The position numbers and the translations under genes were made by a program. Below are positions 1 through 6,986 of a stretch of DNA of 11,539 nucleotides, piece after piece; position 1 is the stretch's first letter; each line of letters opens with the position of its first letter. The DNA comes from Gallionella sp. UBA4737 (GTDB lineage Bacteria; Pseudomonadota; Gammaproteobacteria; Burkholderiales; Gallionellaceae), in contig DHIV01000114.1 in the NCBI GenBank assembly GCA_002403995.1, positions 1 to 11,539 on the forward strand. The letters run 5' to 3'. The notes beneath the pieces were generated by a model. That model saw nothing but the letters and a program-made list of their open reading frames with translations. It made no database searches and was not told the DNA's origin.

Positions 1-13
1 TGCGTACGGGATT

Positions 14-709
14 ATGACAACAATCGCTTCCAACTTGCAAGCTGTGCGCGACGCGATTGCGGCAGCCGCTACAGGAGCAGACCGTCAAGCAAACGAAATC
101 AGCTTGCTGGCGGTCAGCAAGACCTTTGCGCCGGATGCCTTGCGCAAGGCTTGCCTCGCGGGGCAGACGCGCTTTGCGGAAAGCTATGCGCAAGAGGCAT
201 TGGACAAGATGGCTGCGCTACAAGATTTACCGATTGAGTGGCATTACATCGGGCCGATCCAAAGCAACAAAACCCGCGCCATCGCGGAAAACTTTTCTTG
301 GGTGCATAGTGTGGACAGGTTGAAAATCGCCGAACGTTTATCCGAACAGCGGCCAGCACATTTGCCGCCGTTGCAGGTATGCTTGCAGGTCAACATCAGC
401 ATGGAGGCCAGCAAAAGCGGCGTGGCTCCAGATGAAGCGGGCGCATTGGCGCGCGCCATCGCGAAACTGCCCGGGTTGAAATTGCGCGGATTGATGGCGG
501 TTCCCGCGCCCAGCGACAATGTCGTTGCTCAACGCCTGCCCTTCGCGCAGTTGCGCAAGTTGCGCGATCAATTGAACCAGCAGGGCTTGCAGCTGGATAC
601 TTTATCGATGGGCATGTCGCACGATTTTGCCGCAGCGATAGCAGAAGGTGCGACTATGGTGCGTATCGGGACTGCAATTTTCGGTGATCGGAATTATGGG
701 GATAAATAA
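14..709 (+). CDS. yggS: YggS/PROSC-family PLP homeostasis protein
   Basis: Cytosolic, non-catalytic pyridoxal 5'-phosphate carrier of the YggS/YBL036C/PROSC family, which has a fold-type III (alanine racemase-like) barrel and buffers free PLP and amino/keto acid pools. Seen in the 231-residue product: LLAVSKTF near residues 31-38, with Lys36 as the expected PLP-binding lysine; WHYIGPIQSNK at about 76-86; LSMGMSHDF near 198-206; and the C-terminal VRIGTAIFGDR, which contributes to the phosphate site. Length is normal for the family. The usual FGENYVQE motif reads FAESYAQE here, a mild departure. The ATG at 14 follows a weak purine stretch (ACGGGA). The stop is directly followed by the proC ATG, so the two are surely co-transcribed; a yggS-proC-yggT-yggU order is common in beta- and gammaproteobacteria. 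Confidence 0.95.
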   Translation: MTTIASNLQAVRDAIAAAATGADRQANEISLLAVSKTFAPDALRKACLAGQTRFAESYAQEALDKMAALQDLPIEWHYIGPIQSNKTRAIAENFSWVHSVDRLKIAERLSEQRPAHLPPLQVCLQVNISMEASKSGVAPDEAGALARAIAKLPGLKLRGLMAVPAPSDNVVAQRLPFAQLRKLRDQLNQQGLQLDTLSMGMSHDFAAAIAEGATMVRIGTAIFGDRNYGDK

Positions 710-1558
710 ATGATTATCTGTTTCATCGGAGGTGGAAACATGGCAAGCGCCATGATGGGCGGCCTCGTCAAGCAGGGTGTTTCACCGCAACAACTGCGCG
801 TGGTGGAAATCAATGACGCGAACCGGAAACGGCTGGAATCCCAAGGGTTCGTCGTATTTGCGAAACAGGACATGGAAGCGATTCTAGGCAGCGACGTCAT
901 TGTGTTGGCAGTGAAGCCGCAGCAAATGAAAGAAGTCGCTGAACAGCTGGGCTCCCAGCTCTCGGCAGGACAAATCGTGCTGTCGATCGCCGCAGGCATC
1001 CGGCTCATAGACCTGGCACGATGGCTGGGCCTCCAAAACACAAGATCGCTGGGCCACCAAGACACCGGTCTCGTTTTGGTTCGCGCCATGCCCAATACCC
1101 CCGCCCTGATCGGTGCCGGTATTACGGGACTGTATAGTTTTTCACCTTTGACTGGCGGGCAGCAAAAGTTTGTCGAAGCGGTAATGAAAGCCGCAGGTGC
1201 GCTTGTATGGATTCGCAGCGAAGAGGATATGGACGCAGTAACTGCCGTTTCCGGCAGCGGACCGGCATACTTTTTCTACTTCATCGAGGCGCTAGAACAA
1301 GCCGGAATAGAACTTGGCCTGCCAGAACAAACAGCACGCACGCTCGCTCTGGAAACCGCCCTCGGCGCTGCCAGACTTGCTCATGAAAGCACAGAAACGC
1401 CCGCCACGCTGCGCGAGCGCGTCACCTCCAGGAACGGTACCACCGAGCGCGCCCTGCTGAGCATGGAAGCCAATCATGTGAAGCAACATATCATCACGGC
1501 GGCTAAAGCCGCAGCTGCGCGTTCGCGCGAAATGGGCGACGAACTGGGTAAAGCATGA
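710..1558 (+). CDS. proC: Pyrroline-5-carboxylate reductase
   Basis: Catalyses NAD(P)H-dependent reduction of 1-pyrroline-5-carboxylate to L-proline, the last step of proline synthesis, in the cytosol. Seen: an N-terminal Rossmann nucleotide-binding motif (FIGGGNMASAMMGGL, about residues 4-18), the VRAMPNTPALIGAG signature in the middle, AVSGSGPAYFF, and the C-terminal dimerisation signature around LRERVTSRNGTTERAL. The last reads SRNG where PGG or KGG is more usual. The product is 282 residues, slightly longer than a typical 265-275. The excess lies at about residues 106-121, just before VRAMPNTP, where two 8-residue units (LGLQNTRS and LGHQDTGL) follow each other and reflect a 24-bp tandem duplication in the DNA. 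The ATG directly abuts the yggS stop, and GGGGAT inside the yggS end is the likely ribosome binding site. Confidence 0.96.
   Translation: MIICFIGGGNMASAMMGGLVKQGVSPQQLRVVEINDANRKRLESQGFVVFAKQDMEAILGSDVIVLAVKPQQMKEVAEQLGSQLSAGQIVLSIAAGIRLIDLARWLGLQNTRSLGHQDTGLVLVRAMPNTPALIGAGITGLYSFSPLTGGQQKFVEAVMKAAGALVWIRSEEDMDAVTAVSGSGPAYFFYFIEALEQAGIELGLPEQTARTLALETALGAARLAHESTETPATLRERVTSRNGTTERALLSMEANHVKQHIITAAKAAAARSREMGDELGKA
1024..1071 (+). repeat. Diverged 24-bp tandem duplication inside proC
   Basis: Two adjacent 24-base units, 1024-1047 and 1048-1071, both begin GCTGGGCC and continue with similar CCAA-ACAC blocks; about 17 of 24 positions match. They encode the 8-residue units LGLQNTRS and LGHQDTGL in frame. 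The position just before VRAMPNTP is one where the homologues I remember have a shorter loop, so I infer a duplication that lengthened a surface loop. Confidence 0.6.
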
Positions 1559-1574
1559 CGCTCCCGGAGAAACA

Positions 1575-2141
1575 ATGCTAAACAACGCGATGCAATTATT
1601 GCTTGATGTTTTCGTGCAGGGCTTTGCGGGTGTGCTGCTGTTCCGTTTTCTGCTGCAATGGCTGCGCGCCCCGATGCGCAATCCGGTCGGCGAATTCATC
1701 ATGGCGATCAGCGATTTTGCAGTGTTGCGCGCGCGCCGTTTCATCCCCTCGATGTGGCGCCTGGATAGCTCGAGTCTGTTGCTTGCATTGGTCGTGGAGC
1801 TGGTCTATCTGGGTTTGACGCTGTCGCTCGAGGGTTATCCGTTCGTGCATTTTCCGCTACTCGGGTTATTGGCCTGGGGCGCGGTGAAACTCATTAAAAT
1901 AAGCGTGTACCTGTTGATGAGCGCGCTGGTGGCCCAAGCGATCCTATCCTGGGTCAACCCCTACACTCCACTTGCTCCCTTGCTGGCGGCAATCACCCAT
2001 CGCTTCCTGCGGCCGCTGCAACGCATCCTGCCATTGATCGGCAACGTGGATCTATCTCCGCTGGTATTGCTTGTGATCTGCCAGATCATCCTGTTTGTGC
2101 CGTTGGCGATGCTGGAAAGCCTGGCGGTGCGATTACTCTGA
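1575..2141 (+). CDS. yggT: YggT family integral membrane protein
   Basis: A 188-residue polytopic inner-membrane protein of the YggT family; its exact function is not settled (links to osmotic or cation stress have been proposed). Seen: hydrophobic segments near residues 6-28, 66-85, 90-125 and 160-185, and two family repeats. The first contains FRFLLQWLRAPMRNP; the second contains AILSWVNPYTPLAP, then HRFLRPLQRILP and GNVDLSPLVLLV, the canonical repeat pattern. The length fits the two-repeat form found in proteobacteria. The start at 1575 is supported by CCGGAG five bases upstream. The stop overlaps the yggU start by one base (TGATG), indicating translational coupling. Confidence 0.93.
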   Translation: MLNNAMQLLLDVFVQGFAGVLLFRFLLQWLRAPMRNPVGEFIMAISDFAVLRARRFIPSMWRLDSSSLLLALVVELVYLGLTLSLEGYPFVHFPLLGLLAWGAVKLIKISVYLLMSALVAQAILSWVNPYTPLAPLLAAITHRFLRPLQRILPLIGNVDLSPLVLLVICQIILFVPLAMLESLAVRLL

Positions 2142-2434
2142 TGCAACCTAACTGGTATCGCCGCAATGGAGAAACCATTACGCTTACGTTGCATGTCCAG
2201 CCGGGTGCGAAGCGCAGCGAGATCGTCGGGCTGCACGGCGAGGCGCTCAAGATAAAGCTGGCCGCACCGCCCATCGAGGGACGTGCCAACGACGCACTGC
2301 TGAAATTCATCGCTGAATTGTTTGCCGTGCCCTTGCGCAATGCGGAGCTTAAACAAGGAGGGCAATCGCGTCACAAGGTGGTGACAGTTACCGGCAGCAA
2401 AGTCCCGCCGGAAAGCCTGTTAATAGTGCAATAA
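2141..2434 (+). CDS. yggU: DUF167 / UPF0235 family protein
   Basis: Small cytosolic protein of unknown function, 97 residues, the standard length of the DUF167 (YggU) family. Seen: HVQPGAKRSEIVGLHGEALKI and then the hallmark KLAAPPIEGRANDALLKFIAE, followed by the lysine-containing strand SRHKVVTVTG. It is usually encoded directly after yggT, as here, with a one-base overlap between the yggT stop and its ATG. This is the last gene of the yggS operon; the following 117 bases hold no gene. Confidence 0.93.
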   Translation: MQPNWYRRNGETITLTLHVQPGAKRSEIVGLHGEALKIKLAAPPIEGRANDALLKFIAELFAVPLRNAELKQGGQSRHKVVTVTGSKVPPESLLIVQ

Positions 2435-2472
2435 TAAAATCTGCTGAGATACTGACTCATCGGGAATCGCCA

Positions 2473-2499
2473 TTGCATCATGTGCCTCAGTAGTATAAA
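2473..2499 (+). promoter_or_regulatory. Possible sigma-70-like promoter for the thioesterase gene
   Basis: In the gap between yggU and the thioesterase gene, TTGCAT (2473-2478) and TATAAA (2494-2499) lie 15 bases apart, about 50 bases upstream of the ATG at 2552. The boxes resemble -35 and -10 hexamers, but the spacer is short. This is a guess from motif shape only; the gap shows that the thioesterase gene is not tightly coupled to the yggS operon. Confidence 0.3.
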
Positions 2500-2551
2500 A
2501 ATATCCGCGCGCAGGTGTCCGGCCAGCAACTCAGTGTAACGGGGGTATCGA

Positions 2552-2977
2552 ATGAAAGAAACTTTGAGACCGGGTATCAGATACGAACATAAGTTCGTCG
2601 TACCCGCATCAAAGACCGTCCCCGCTCTCTATCCGGAAGCGGAAGAGTTTGCGGCAATGCCCGAGGTCTTTGCAACAGGCTTTCTGGTGGGCTTCCTCGA
2701 ATGGGCCTGCATCAAGGCGATCAAGCCGCATCTTGACTGGCCGCATGAACAAACGGTTGGAACGCACATTGACGTCAGCCACGAAGCCGCAACACCGCCC
2801 GGCCTTGAGGTGACCGCAACCGTTGAATTGACAGAAGTCGATGGAAGAAGGCTGGTGTTTGCCGTGGAAGCCCATGATGGGGTAGACCTGATCTCCAAAG
2901 GACGGCATGAACGGTTCGTAATCAACACAGAAAAATTCAATGCAAAGGTCGGCGCAAAGAAAAGGGGCAATCCATAA
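2552..2977 (+). CDS. FlK-like hotdog thioesterase (fluoroacetyl-CoA thioesterase family)
   Basis: A 141-residue single hotdog-fold acyl-CoA thioesterase. It resembles, along its whole length, FlK of Streptomyces cattleya, which hydrolyses fluoroacetyl-CoA. Seen: HKFVVPASKTVPALYPEA at the N-terminus, PEVFATGFLVGFLEWAC (about 37-53), VGTHIDVSHEAATPPG (69-84), AHDGVDLISKGRHERFVI and the ending EKFNAKV. The FlK catalytic triad is Thr42, Glu50 and His76; Thr42, Glu50 and His77 occupy the matching places here. Substrate cannot be read from the sequence: many proteins of this broad group are annotated only as thioesterase and may act on other short acyl-CoAs. The ATG at 2552 is preceded by CGGGGG about eight bases upstream. 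It stands alone, without other fluorine-metabolism genes in the window. Confidence 0.85.
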   Translation: MKETLRPGIRYEHKFVVPASKTVPALYPEAEEFAAMPEVFATGFLVGFLEWACIKAIKPHLDWPHEQTVGTHIDVSHEAATPPGLEVTATVELTEVDGRRLVFAVEAHDGVDLISKGRHERFVINTEKFNAKVGAKKRGNP

Positions 2978-3008
2978 ACTATCGGTCAAAACGATATGGG
3001 GGCGTAGC

Positions 3009-3033
3009 TTGATTTTTAATCTATGAAAATCAA
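3009..3033 (+). terminator. AT-rich hairpin after the thioesterase gene
   Basis: A perfect 8-bp stem, TTGATTTT (3009-3016) with AAAATCAA (3026-3033) and a 9-base loop, lies 32 bases past the thioesterase stop. A small GGGG...CCCC hairpin follows at 3035-3048. No run of T follows, so intrinsic termination is only one possibility; both structures lie just upstream of the degraded gene that follows and could instead be leader structures. Confidence 0.3.
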
Positions 3034-3078
3034 TGGGGCATCGTCCCCGTGTTATCAGTCAAGCTTGGGGAAGGCGAG

Positions 3079-3707
3079 ATGACAAATGACTCAAGAAAGG
3101 CATTGCCTGAAGGCATCAATAATTTTCGGTTGAAAACCAAATTCTACGAGTCGCTTCGTTTATTTGAGGCGGCAAAAGATGCCGGCAGCCTTGCCGGTGA
3201 TCCGGACCTAAAAAGAGCTGTCCCAAACAGCCGAAATACACCGCAGCGGCGGTCGTGTATATGAGCTCCTGAGCAAAAAAATCGGGGAGAGACGAATTCC
3301 CTGAAAGTAATTGACGACAAGACTCTGCACGCTGTAGAGCAGCATCACAACACCAAAAAAGCCAACGGCAAACCGATCGGTCAATTACTTGTCCATAGGG
3401 GAATAATCGAACCGGAAGATTCGACAAGGGCGCCATGCATCCATTCCGGCATGCCGATGGTGGATGTTCTGGCTATCCACAGCACCTGCGACATTCTGGA
3501 TCGCATCCCGACTGAAAAGGTTGTCGAAAAGAAGGCAGTCCCGGTGGGTGTGCATAACGAAACGCTATATTTTGCGGTAGCAGACTCGGCCACTTTTTCT
3601 GAACATCACCACTTCGCATTCATAACCAAATTGAATATCAAGCCGGTTTTTCACCCGCTCATGAAATTGACACTTTTCTCAATACCAAATTGAGCGGCGC
3701 CGACTAG
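3079..3707 (+). pseudogene. Broken gene for a GspE/PilB N-terminal (MshEN-like) domain protein
   Basis: One protein can be followed through three frames. From ATG 3079 (GGGGAAGG four bases upstream; a GTG at 3049 is the alternative), frame 1 reads a hydrophilic start to AKDAGSLAGDPDLK. At the A5 run near 3210 the sense passes to frame 2 (KELSQTAEIHRSGGRVYELL). Around the A7 run near 3275-3281 it returns to frame 1 (VIDDKTLHAVEQH, GKPIGQLLVHRGIIEPED, then KKAVPVGVHNETLYFAVAD and FAFITKLNIKPVF). At the T5 run near 3647-3651 it passes to frame 3 (AHEIDTFLNTKLSGAD, stop 3705-3707). The middle and C-terminal parts have the pattern of the type II secretion/type IV pilus ATPase N-terminal domain, some members of which bind cyclic di-GMP. 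No ATPase domain follows, so the intact form was probably a stand-alone protein of about 205 residues. It is either a pseudogene or an intact gene carrying homopolymer sequencing errors. Confidence 0.7.
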
Positions 3708-3837
3708 GATCTTTGTACGGGCCAAGTGATCTGTTCGCATAAGTCCCCGATAGGAACCTGTTCCGATAGTGCGTATAGATTCGGTATCGCATCTTGTTGA
3801 ATGCACACTGCCACAGGGTAACCTGCTGGCGACGGCA

Positions 3838-4197
3838 CTAATTAAGCAGGCAGGCAGCCATCGGTTTGTCGCTGCGATAAGGAGAAAATACCTGCAGCTT
3901 CCACTGCCCCGATAAATGAGTGGCCAGCTGCGTTGTCTTGTCCGCGATATCGGCACAAATATTTCTTGCCACCTCGTCATCAAAGCTGTCGATCATGACG
4001 TCAACTGTACTTTCGCGACTGTTGACGGTGCATTGTTTGGCGAGGCCTGTGCCTTCGATAGACGAGCACAATCGGGACGTATCATCCGCCGCGCTTGGCT
4101 TTCCGGAAGCGGGCTTCTGCTGCGTATCGGAATTGCCGCATCCGGCGAGCAGCAGGTGCAGGGCAACAATTGCAAGCAGTAGCGCTGTCTTGGTCAT
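3838..4197 (-). CDS. Small predicted lipoprotein of unknown function
   Basis: I do not recognise a family. The 119-residue product starts with a short charged n-region (MTK), a hydrophobic stretch and a lipobox LLAGC, so Cys20 should be lipidated after signal peptidase II cleavage. The residue after Cys20 is Gly rather than Asp, which favours outer-membrane sorting. A low-complexity tether (GNSDTQQKPASGKPSAADD) leads to a domain of about 80 residues with four cysteines (44, 56, 81, 116), enough for two disulfides in the periplasm. A strong ribosome binding site (GGGAGG) precedes the ATG. It begins 37 bases after the rng stop on the same strand, so it may be the last gene of that operon. It converges with the broken gene at 3079-3707. 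Confidence 0.75.
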   Translation of the reverse strand: MTKTALLLAIVALHLLLAGCGNSDTQQKPASGKPSAADDTSRLCSSIEGTGLAKQCTVNSRESTVDVMIDSFDDEVARNICADIADKTTQLATHLSGQWKLQVFSPYRSDKPMAACLLN

Positions 4198-4234
4198 TTT
4201 TCCTCCCTGGGATTTCGCCCGCTTCCAGCGGCGC

Positions 4235-5689
4235 CTACATCAGAATCACGTCGTATTGTTCCTGGCTGTATATCGTTTCGACTTGCATCGAGATCGGCTT
4301 GGCGATGAAGTCGGAAAGCATCGCGAGGGCTTGGGATTCCTCATCCAGGAATAGATCTATCACCTGTTGCGAACCGAGGATGCGGTATTCGCGCGCATTG
4401 AACTGGCGAGCTTCGCGGAGTATCTCGCGCAGGATCTCGTAGCACACCGTCTGCGCAGTTTTCACTTCACCGCGTCCCTGACAGGTAGGGCACGGCTCGC
4501 ACATCACATGCGCCAGGCTCTCACGGGTGCGCTTGCGGGTCATTTCCACCAGCCCCAACGAAGAGAAGCCGTTCACGGTGATGCGGGTATGGTCGCGAGC
4601 CAGGGCTTTATTGAATTCTTCCAGCACGGCATCGCGATGTTCCTGGGTATCCATGTCGATAAAGTCGCAGATGATGATACCGCCCAGATTGCGCAGGCGC
4701 AGTTGCCGCGCGATGACTTGCGTGGCTTCAAGATTGGTCTTGAAAATGGTGTCGTCAAAACTGCGCAGCCCTACATAACCCCCGGTATTCACGTCTATGG
4801 TGGTCAGCGCTTCGGTTTGATCGATGATGAGATAGCCGCCCGATTTCAGATCGACGCGCTTGGACAGGGCACGCTCGATCTCTTCTTCCACGCCATGCAG
4901 ATCGAACAGCGGGCGTGAACCGGGATAATGTTCGAGCTTATCGCTCGCAATCGTATTGTAGGCTTGCGCAAATTCGAGCATTCTCTGGTAGGTGCTGCGG
5001 GAATCGACCAGGATGCGCGTGGTTTCCTGGCTGACAAAATCGCGCAGCACACGCAGGCTGATGTCGAGTTCCTGATACAGCAGTTGCGGTGCACTGGCGG
5101 TCTTCGCGACGGCTTGCAGATTGCCCCACAGCTTGTCCAGATAAGCGATGTCGGCGGCAAAATCCGGTTCCGCCGATGCTTCCGCCACGGTGCGGATGAT
5201 ATAGCCGCCCTGATGCTCCGGCGGCAGCACGGTTTGCAGACTGGCGCGCAAAGCATCGCGCTGCTCCACGCTTTCGATGCGCTGCGATACGCCGATATGG
5301 GCCTCTTGCGGCAGATATACCAGCAATCGTCCGGCTATGCTGAGTTGGGTGGATAGCCGCGCGCCCTTGCTGCCGATAGGTTCCTTGATGACTTGCACCA
5401 GCAGGGCCTGTCCTTCGAATAGCAGTTTCTCGATCGGTTTGGCTGCCTCGATATTGCGGCTATTTTCCCAGATATCCGCCACGTGCAAAAATGCCGAGCG
5501 CTCCAGGCCTATGTCTACGAAGGCGGATTGCATCCCCGGAAGTACGCGTTTGACTTTGCCGATGTACACATTGCTGACAATGCCGCGACTGCTGCCGCGT
5601 TCGATGTGCAGATCCTGAACCACACCGAGTTGCATCACCGCAACGCGGGTCTCTTGCGGGGTGACGTTGATAAGGATTTCTTCGCTCAT
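4235..5689 (-). CDS. rng: Ribonuclease G
   Basis: Endoribonuclease of the RNase E/G family that matures the 5' end of 16S rRNA and cleaves AU-rich single-stranded RNA from a 5'-monophosphate end. The product is 484 residues, close to the 489 of E. coli RNase G and lacking the long RNase E C-terminal scaffold, hence G rather than E. Seen: an S1 domain around residues 37-120 (NVYIGKVKRVLPGMQSAFVD near its start); the DNase I-like catalytic region with the Mg-binding aspartates Asp299 (TTIDVNTGGYVG) and Asp342 (GGIIICDFIDM); MTRKRTRESL at 383-392; and the zinc-link CPTC (Cys400, Cys403). The end EQYDVILM is typical. It starts 21 bases after the maf stop. The maf-rng adjacency is common in betaproteobacteria. 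Confidence 0.96.
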   Translation of the reverse strand: MSEEILINVTPQETRVAVMQLGVVQDLHIERGSSRGIVSNVYIGKVKRVLPGMQSAFVDIGLERSAFLHVADIWENSRNIEAAKPIEKLLFEGQALLVQVIKEPIGSKGARLSTQLSIAGRLLVYLPQEAHIGVSQRIESVEQRDALRASLQTVLPPEHQGGYIIRTVAEASAEPDFAADIAYLDKLWGNLQAVAKTASAPQLLYQELDISLRVLRDFVSQETTRILVDSRSTYQRMLEFAQAYNTIASDKLEHYPGSRPLFDLHGVEEEIERALSKRVDLKSGGYLIIDQTEALTTIDVNTGGYVGLRSFDDTIFKTNLEATQVIARQLRLRNLGGIIICDFIDMDTQEHRDAVLEEFNKALARDHTRITVNGFSSLGLVEMTRKRTRESLAHVMCEPCPTCQGRGEVKTAQTVCYEILREILREARQFNAREYRILGSQQVIDLFLDEESQALAMLSDFIAKPISMQVETIYSQEQYDVILM

Positions 5690-5710
5690 GATGATCTGCT
5701 CAGCGGGATA

Positions 5711-6328
5711 TCACGGCGTGGGGTAACCGAAGCGCTGCAGCAATTGAACCGTTTCGCACAGCGGCAAGCCCATCACTCCGGAATAGCTGCCGGACAGGTG
5801 TTCTATGAGTGCCCCGGCTTGCCCCTGTATGGCATAAGCACCGGCCTTGTCTGTGTACTCGCGGGTGTGCAGGTAGCGGCGGATACGTTCTTCGCTGAGT
5901 GCAACGAAACGCACCGTGGAAACAGAAAGCGCAACCTCGACATGTTCATCCAGCGCGATCGCGACCGCACTCAGCACTTGATGTTCTCTCCCGGAGAATT
6001 CGCGCAGCATCGCAGCGGCCTGCGCTGGGCTGTCCGGTTTGCCGAATATCTTGCCATCCAGCGCAACTGCGGTATCGGCAGCCAGTACCGGGGCCGGCGG
6101 AAGATTGCGGAACCTGAGCACTGAATATCCTGCTTCGGCTTTGGCTTGCGATACCCTCCGGACATAGTTCTCCGGCTGTTCATCGGCATGGGGTGTCTCA
6201 TCCACTGCCGTGTTGCGGCGCGGGTCAGCGCGCAACAACAGCATCTCGAAATTAACGCCGATCTGTTTGAGCAATTCGCGGCGGCGCGGGCTTTGCGATG
6301 CCAGGTAGATGCGTGGCTGGGTAATCAT
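5711..6328 (-). CDS. maf: Maf-like nucleoside triphosphate pyrophosphatase (YhdE type)
   Basis: House-cleaning pyrophosphatase that hydrolyses dTTP, UTP and modified pyrimidine nucleotides to the monophosphate. Seen: IYLASQSPRRRELLKQIGV at the N-terminus, the VLAADTAVALDGKIFGKP segment with the catalytic Asp, SGREHQVLSAVA, DKAGAYAIQGQAGALIEHLSGSYSGVMGLPLCET and a short tail. The GSYSGVMGLPL...ET ending points to the YhdE (dTTP/UTP) subgroup rather than YceF. I chose ATG 6328 (205 residues) because it starts four residues before the conserved IYLAS strand; a longer open frame up to 6469 adds 47 residues with no Maf character and runs into a repeat. Between this start and the rlmH stop are 186 bases holding the stem-loop repeat at 6431-6497. 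Confidence 0.93.
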   Translation of the reverse strand: MITQPRIYLASQSPRRRELLKQIGVNFEMLLLRADPRRNTAVDETPHADEQPENYVRRVSQAKAEAGYSVLRFRNLPPAPVLAADTAVALDGKIFGKPDSPAQAAAMLREFSGREHQVLSAVAIALDEHVEVALSVSTVRFVALSEERIRRYLHTREYTDKAGAYAIQGQAGALIEHLSGSYSGVMGLPLCETVQLLQRFGYPTP

Positions 6329-6430
6329 GGCGCCAAGGATAACCCAAAAAGCCCGAAGTTTGCCCAAATGCATGCAGCGCAAGAAATTGCGCAGGTCGAT
6401 ATGCAAGCAGGTATATTTTTGATCAACACA

Positions 6431-6497
6431 GCATAACCAGCCACTTGGTTGCCGTTTGCTGGCAACCAAGTGGAATGGCTAGTAGTCCCATCAGTAG
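6431..6497 (+). repeat. Stem-loop repeat, copy A (maf/rlmH gap)
   Basis: First of three ungapped copies of a repeat that starts GCATAACC and ends ATGGCTAGT-WGT-YYCATCAG. This copy holds a perfect 13-bp stem, CCACTTGGTTGCC (6441-6453) with GGCAACCAAGTGG (6461-6473) and a 7-base loop. Against copy C about 50 of 64 positions match. Read on the minus strand in the aceF frame it gives DGTTSHSTWL...QVAGYA without a stop, matching the peptide that copy C adds to AceF. No T-run follows on either strand, so it is not a standard intrinsic terminator, though it will fold in the rlmH-maf transcript. No flanking inverted repeat was found. Confidence 0.8.
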
Positions 6498-6514
6498 GGA
6501 TGCGATCCGGGTTT

Positions 6515-6985
6515 TTATTCACGGTGATAGGGGTGATTGTGCATCAAGCTGTGCGCCCGGTACAACTGTTCCGCAAGCAGCACGCGCACAAAAGCGTGGG
6601 GCAAGGTGAGCGCGGACAGCGCCAACTGTTGCTGTGCGGCCCGTTTCACCGAGCCATGCAGGCCATCTGCGCCGCCGATGATGAACGCGATATCGCGCCC
6701 TTCGCGCATCCAGTCCTGCATCTGCGCGGCGAGCTGTCTGGTGGTGGGCTGTGTGCCGCGCTCATCCAGCGCGATGCGCAAACAGTTTGGCGGCAGAGCA
6801 GCGAGGATGCGTTGTGCTTCGGCCTCCATGATCTGCGCCGTCGTCTTTCCGGAGGTGCGCGGCTCGGGCTTGATCTCCAGCAGCTCGATCCTTGCCTCGC
6901 GCGGCATGCGCTTGCTGTATTCGTTGAAGCCCGCGGTGATCCAGTCCGGCATTCTGTGTCCCACGGAGACTATAACCAGCTTCAT
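6515..6985 (-). CDS. rlmH: 23S rRNA (pseudouridine1915-N3)-methyltransferase
   Basis: SPOUT-class, SAM-dependent methyltransferase that methylates pseudouridine 1915 in helix 69 of 23S rRNA on assembled 70S ribosomes. The 156-residue product has the standard length. Seen: MKLVIVSVGHRMPDW at the start; LDERGTQPTTRQLA; the SAM-binding FIIGGADGLHGSV; and the knot region LSALTLPHAFVRVLLAEQLYRAHSLMHNHPYHRE, ending in the invariant NHPYHRE. It follows rsfS, as in most proteobacteria, but the gap here is filled by a 205-bp element whose end lies one base upstream of the ATG. The likely Shine-Dalgarno AGAGG, seven bases upstream, is part of that element's terminal repeat. Confidence 0.96.
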   Translation of the reverse strand: MKLVIVSVGHRMPDWITAGFNEYSKRMPREARIELLEIKPEPRTSGKTTAQIMEAEAQRILAALPPNCLRIALDERGTQPTTRQLAAQMQDWMREGRDIAFIIGGADGLHGSVKRAAQQQLALSALTLPHAFVRVLLAEQLYRAHSLMHNHPYHRE

Positions 6986-6986
6986 G

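Noticed and set aside
3708..3837. Terminator between the converging gene blocks
   Set aside because: Only weak, short inverted repeats (for example GGAAC-CT-GTTCC) and no stem followed by a T-run on either strand; I see no supportable feature in these 130 bases.
3651..3983. 110-codon minus-strand frame covering the convergent gap
   Set aside because: It overlaps the lipoprotein gene in another frame and the broken MshEN-like gene, with no domain character or ribosome binding site.
6329..6469. N-terminal extension of Maf to 6469 (47 more residues)
   Set aside because: The added residues have no Maf character and run into the stem-loop repeat; ATG 6328 is placed normally before the conserved IYLASQSPRR strand.
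6325..6522. Open frame of 65 codons on the minus strand between rlmH and maf
   Set aside because: It is the translated stem-loop repeat plus flanks (TTSHST...QVAGYA); it overlaps the ends of rlmH and maf and has no other support.
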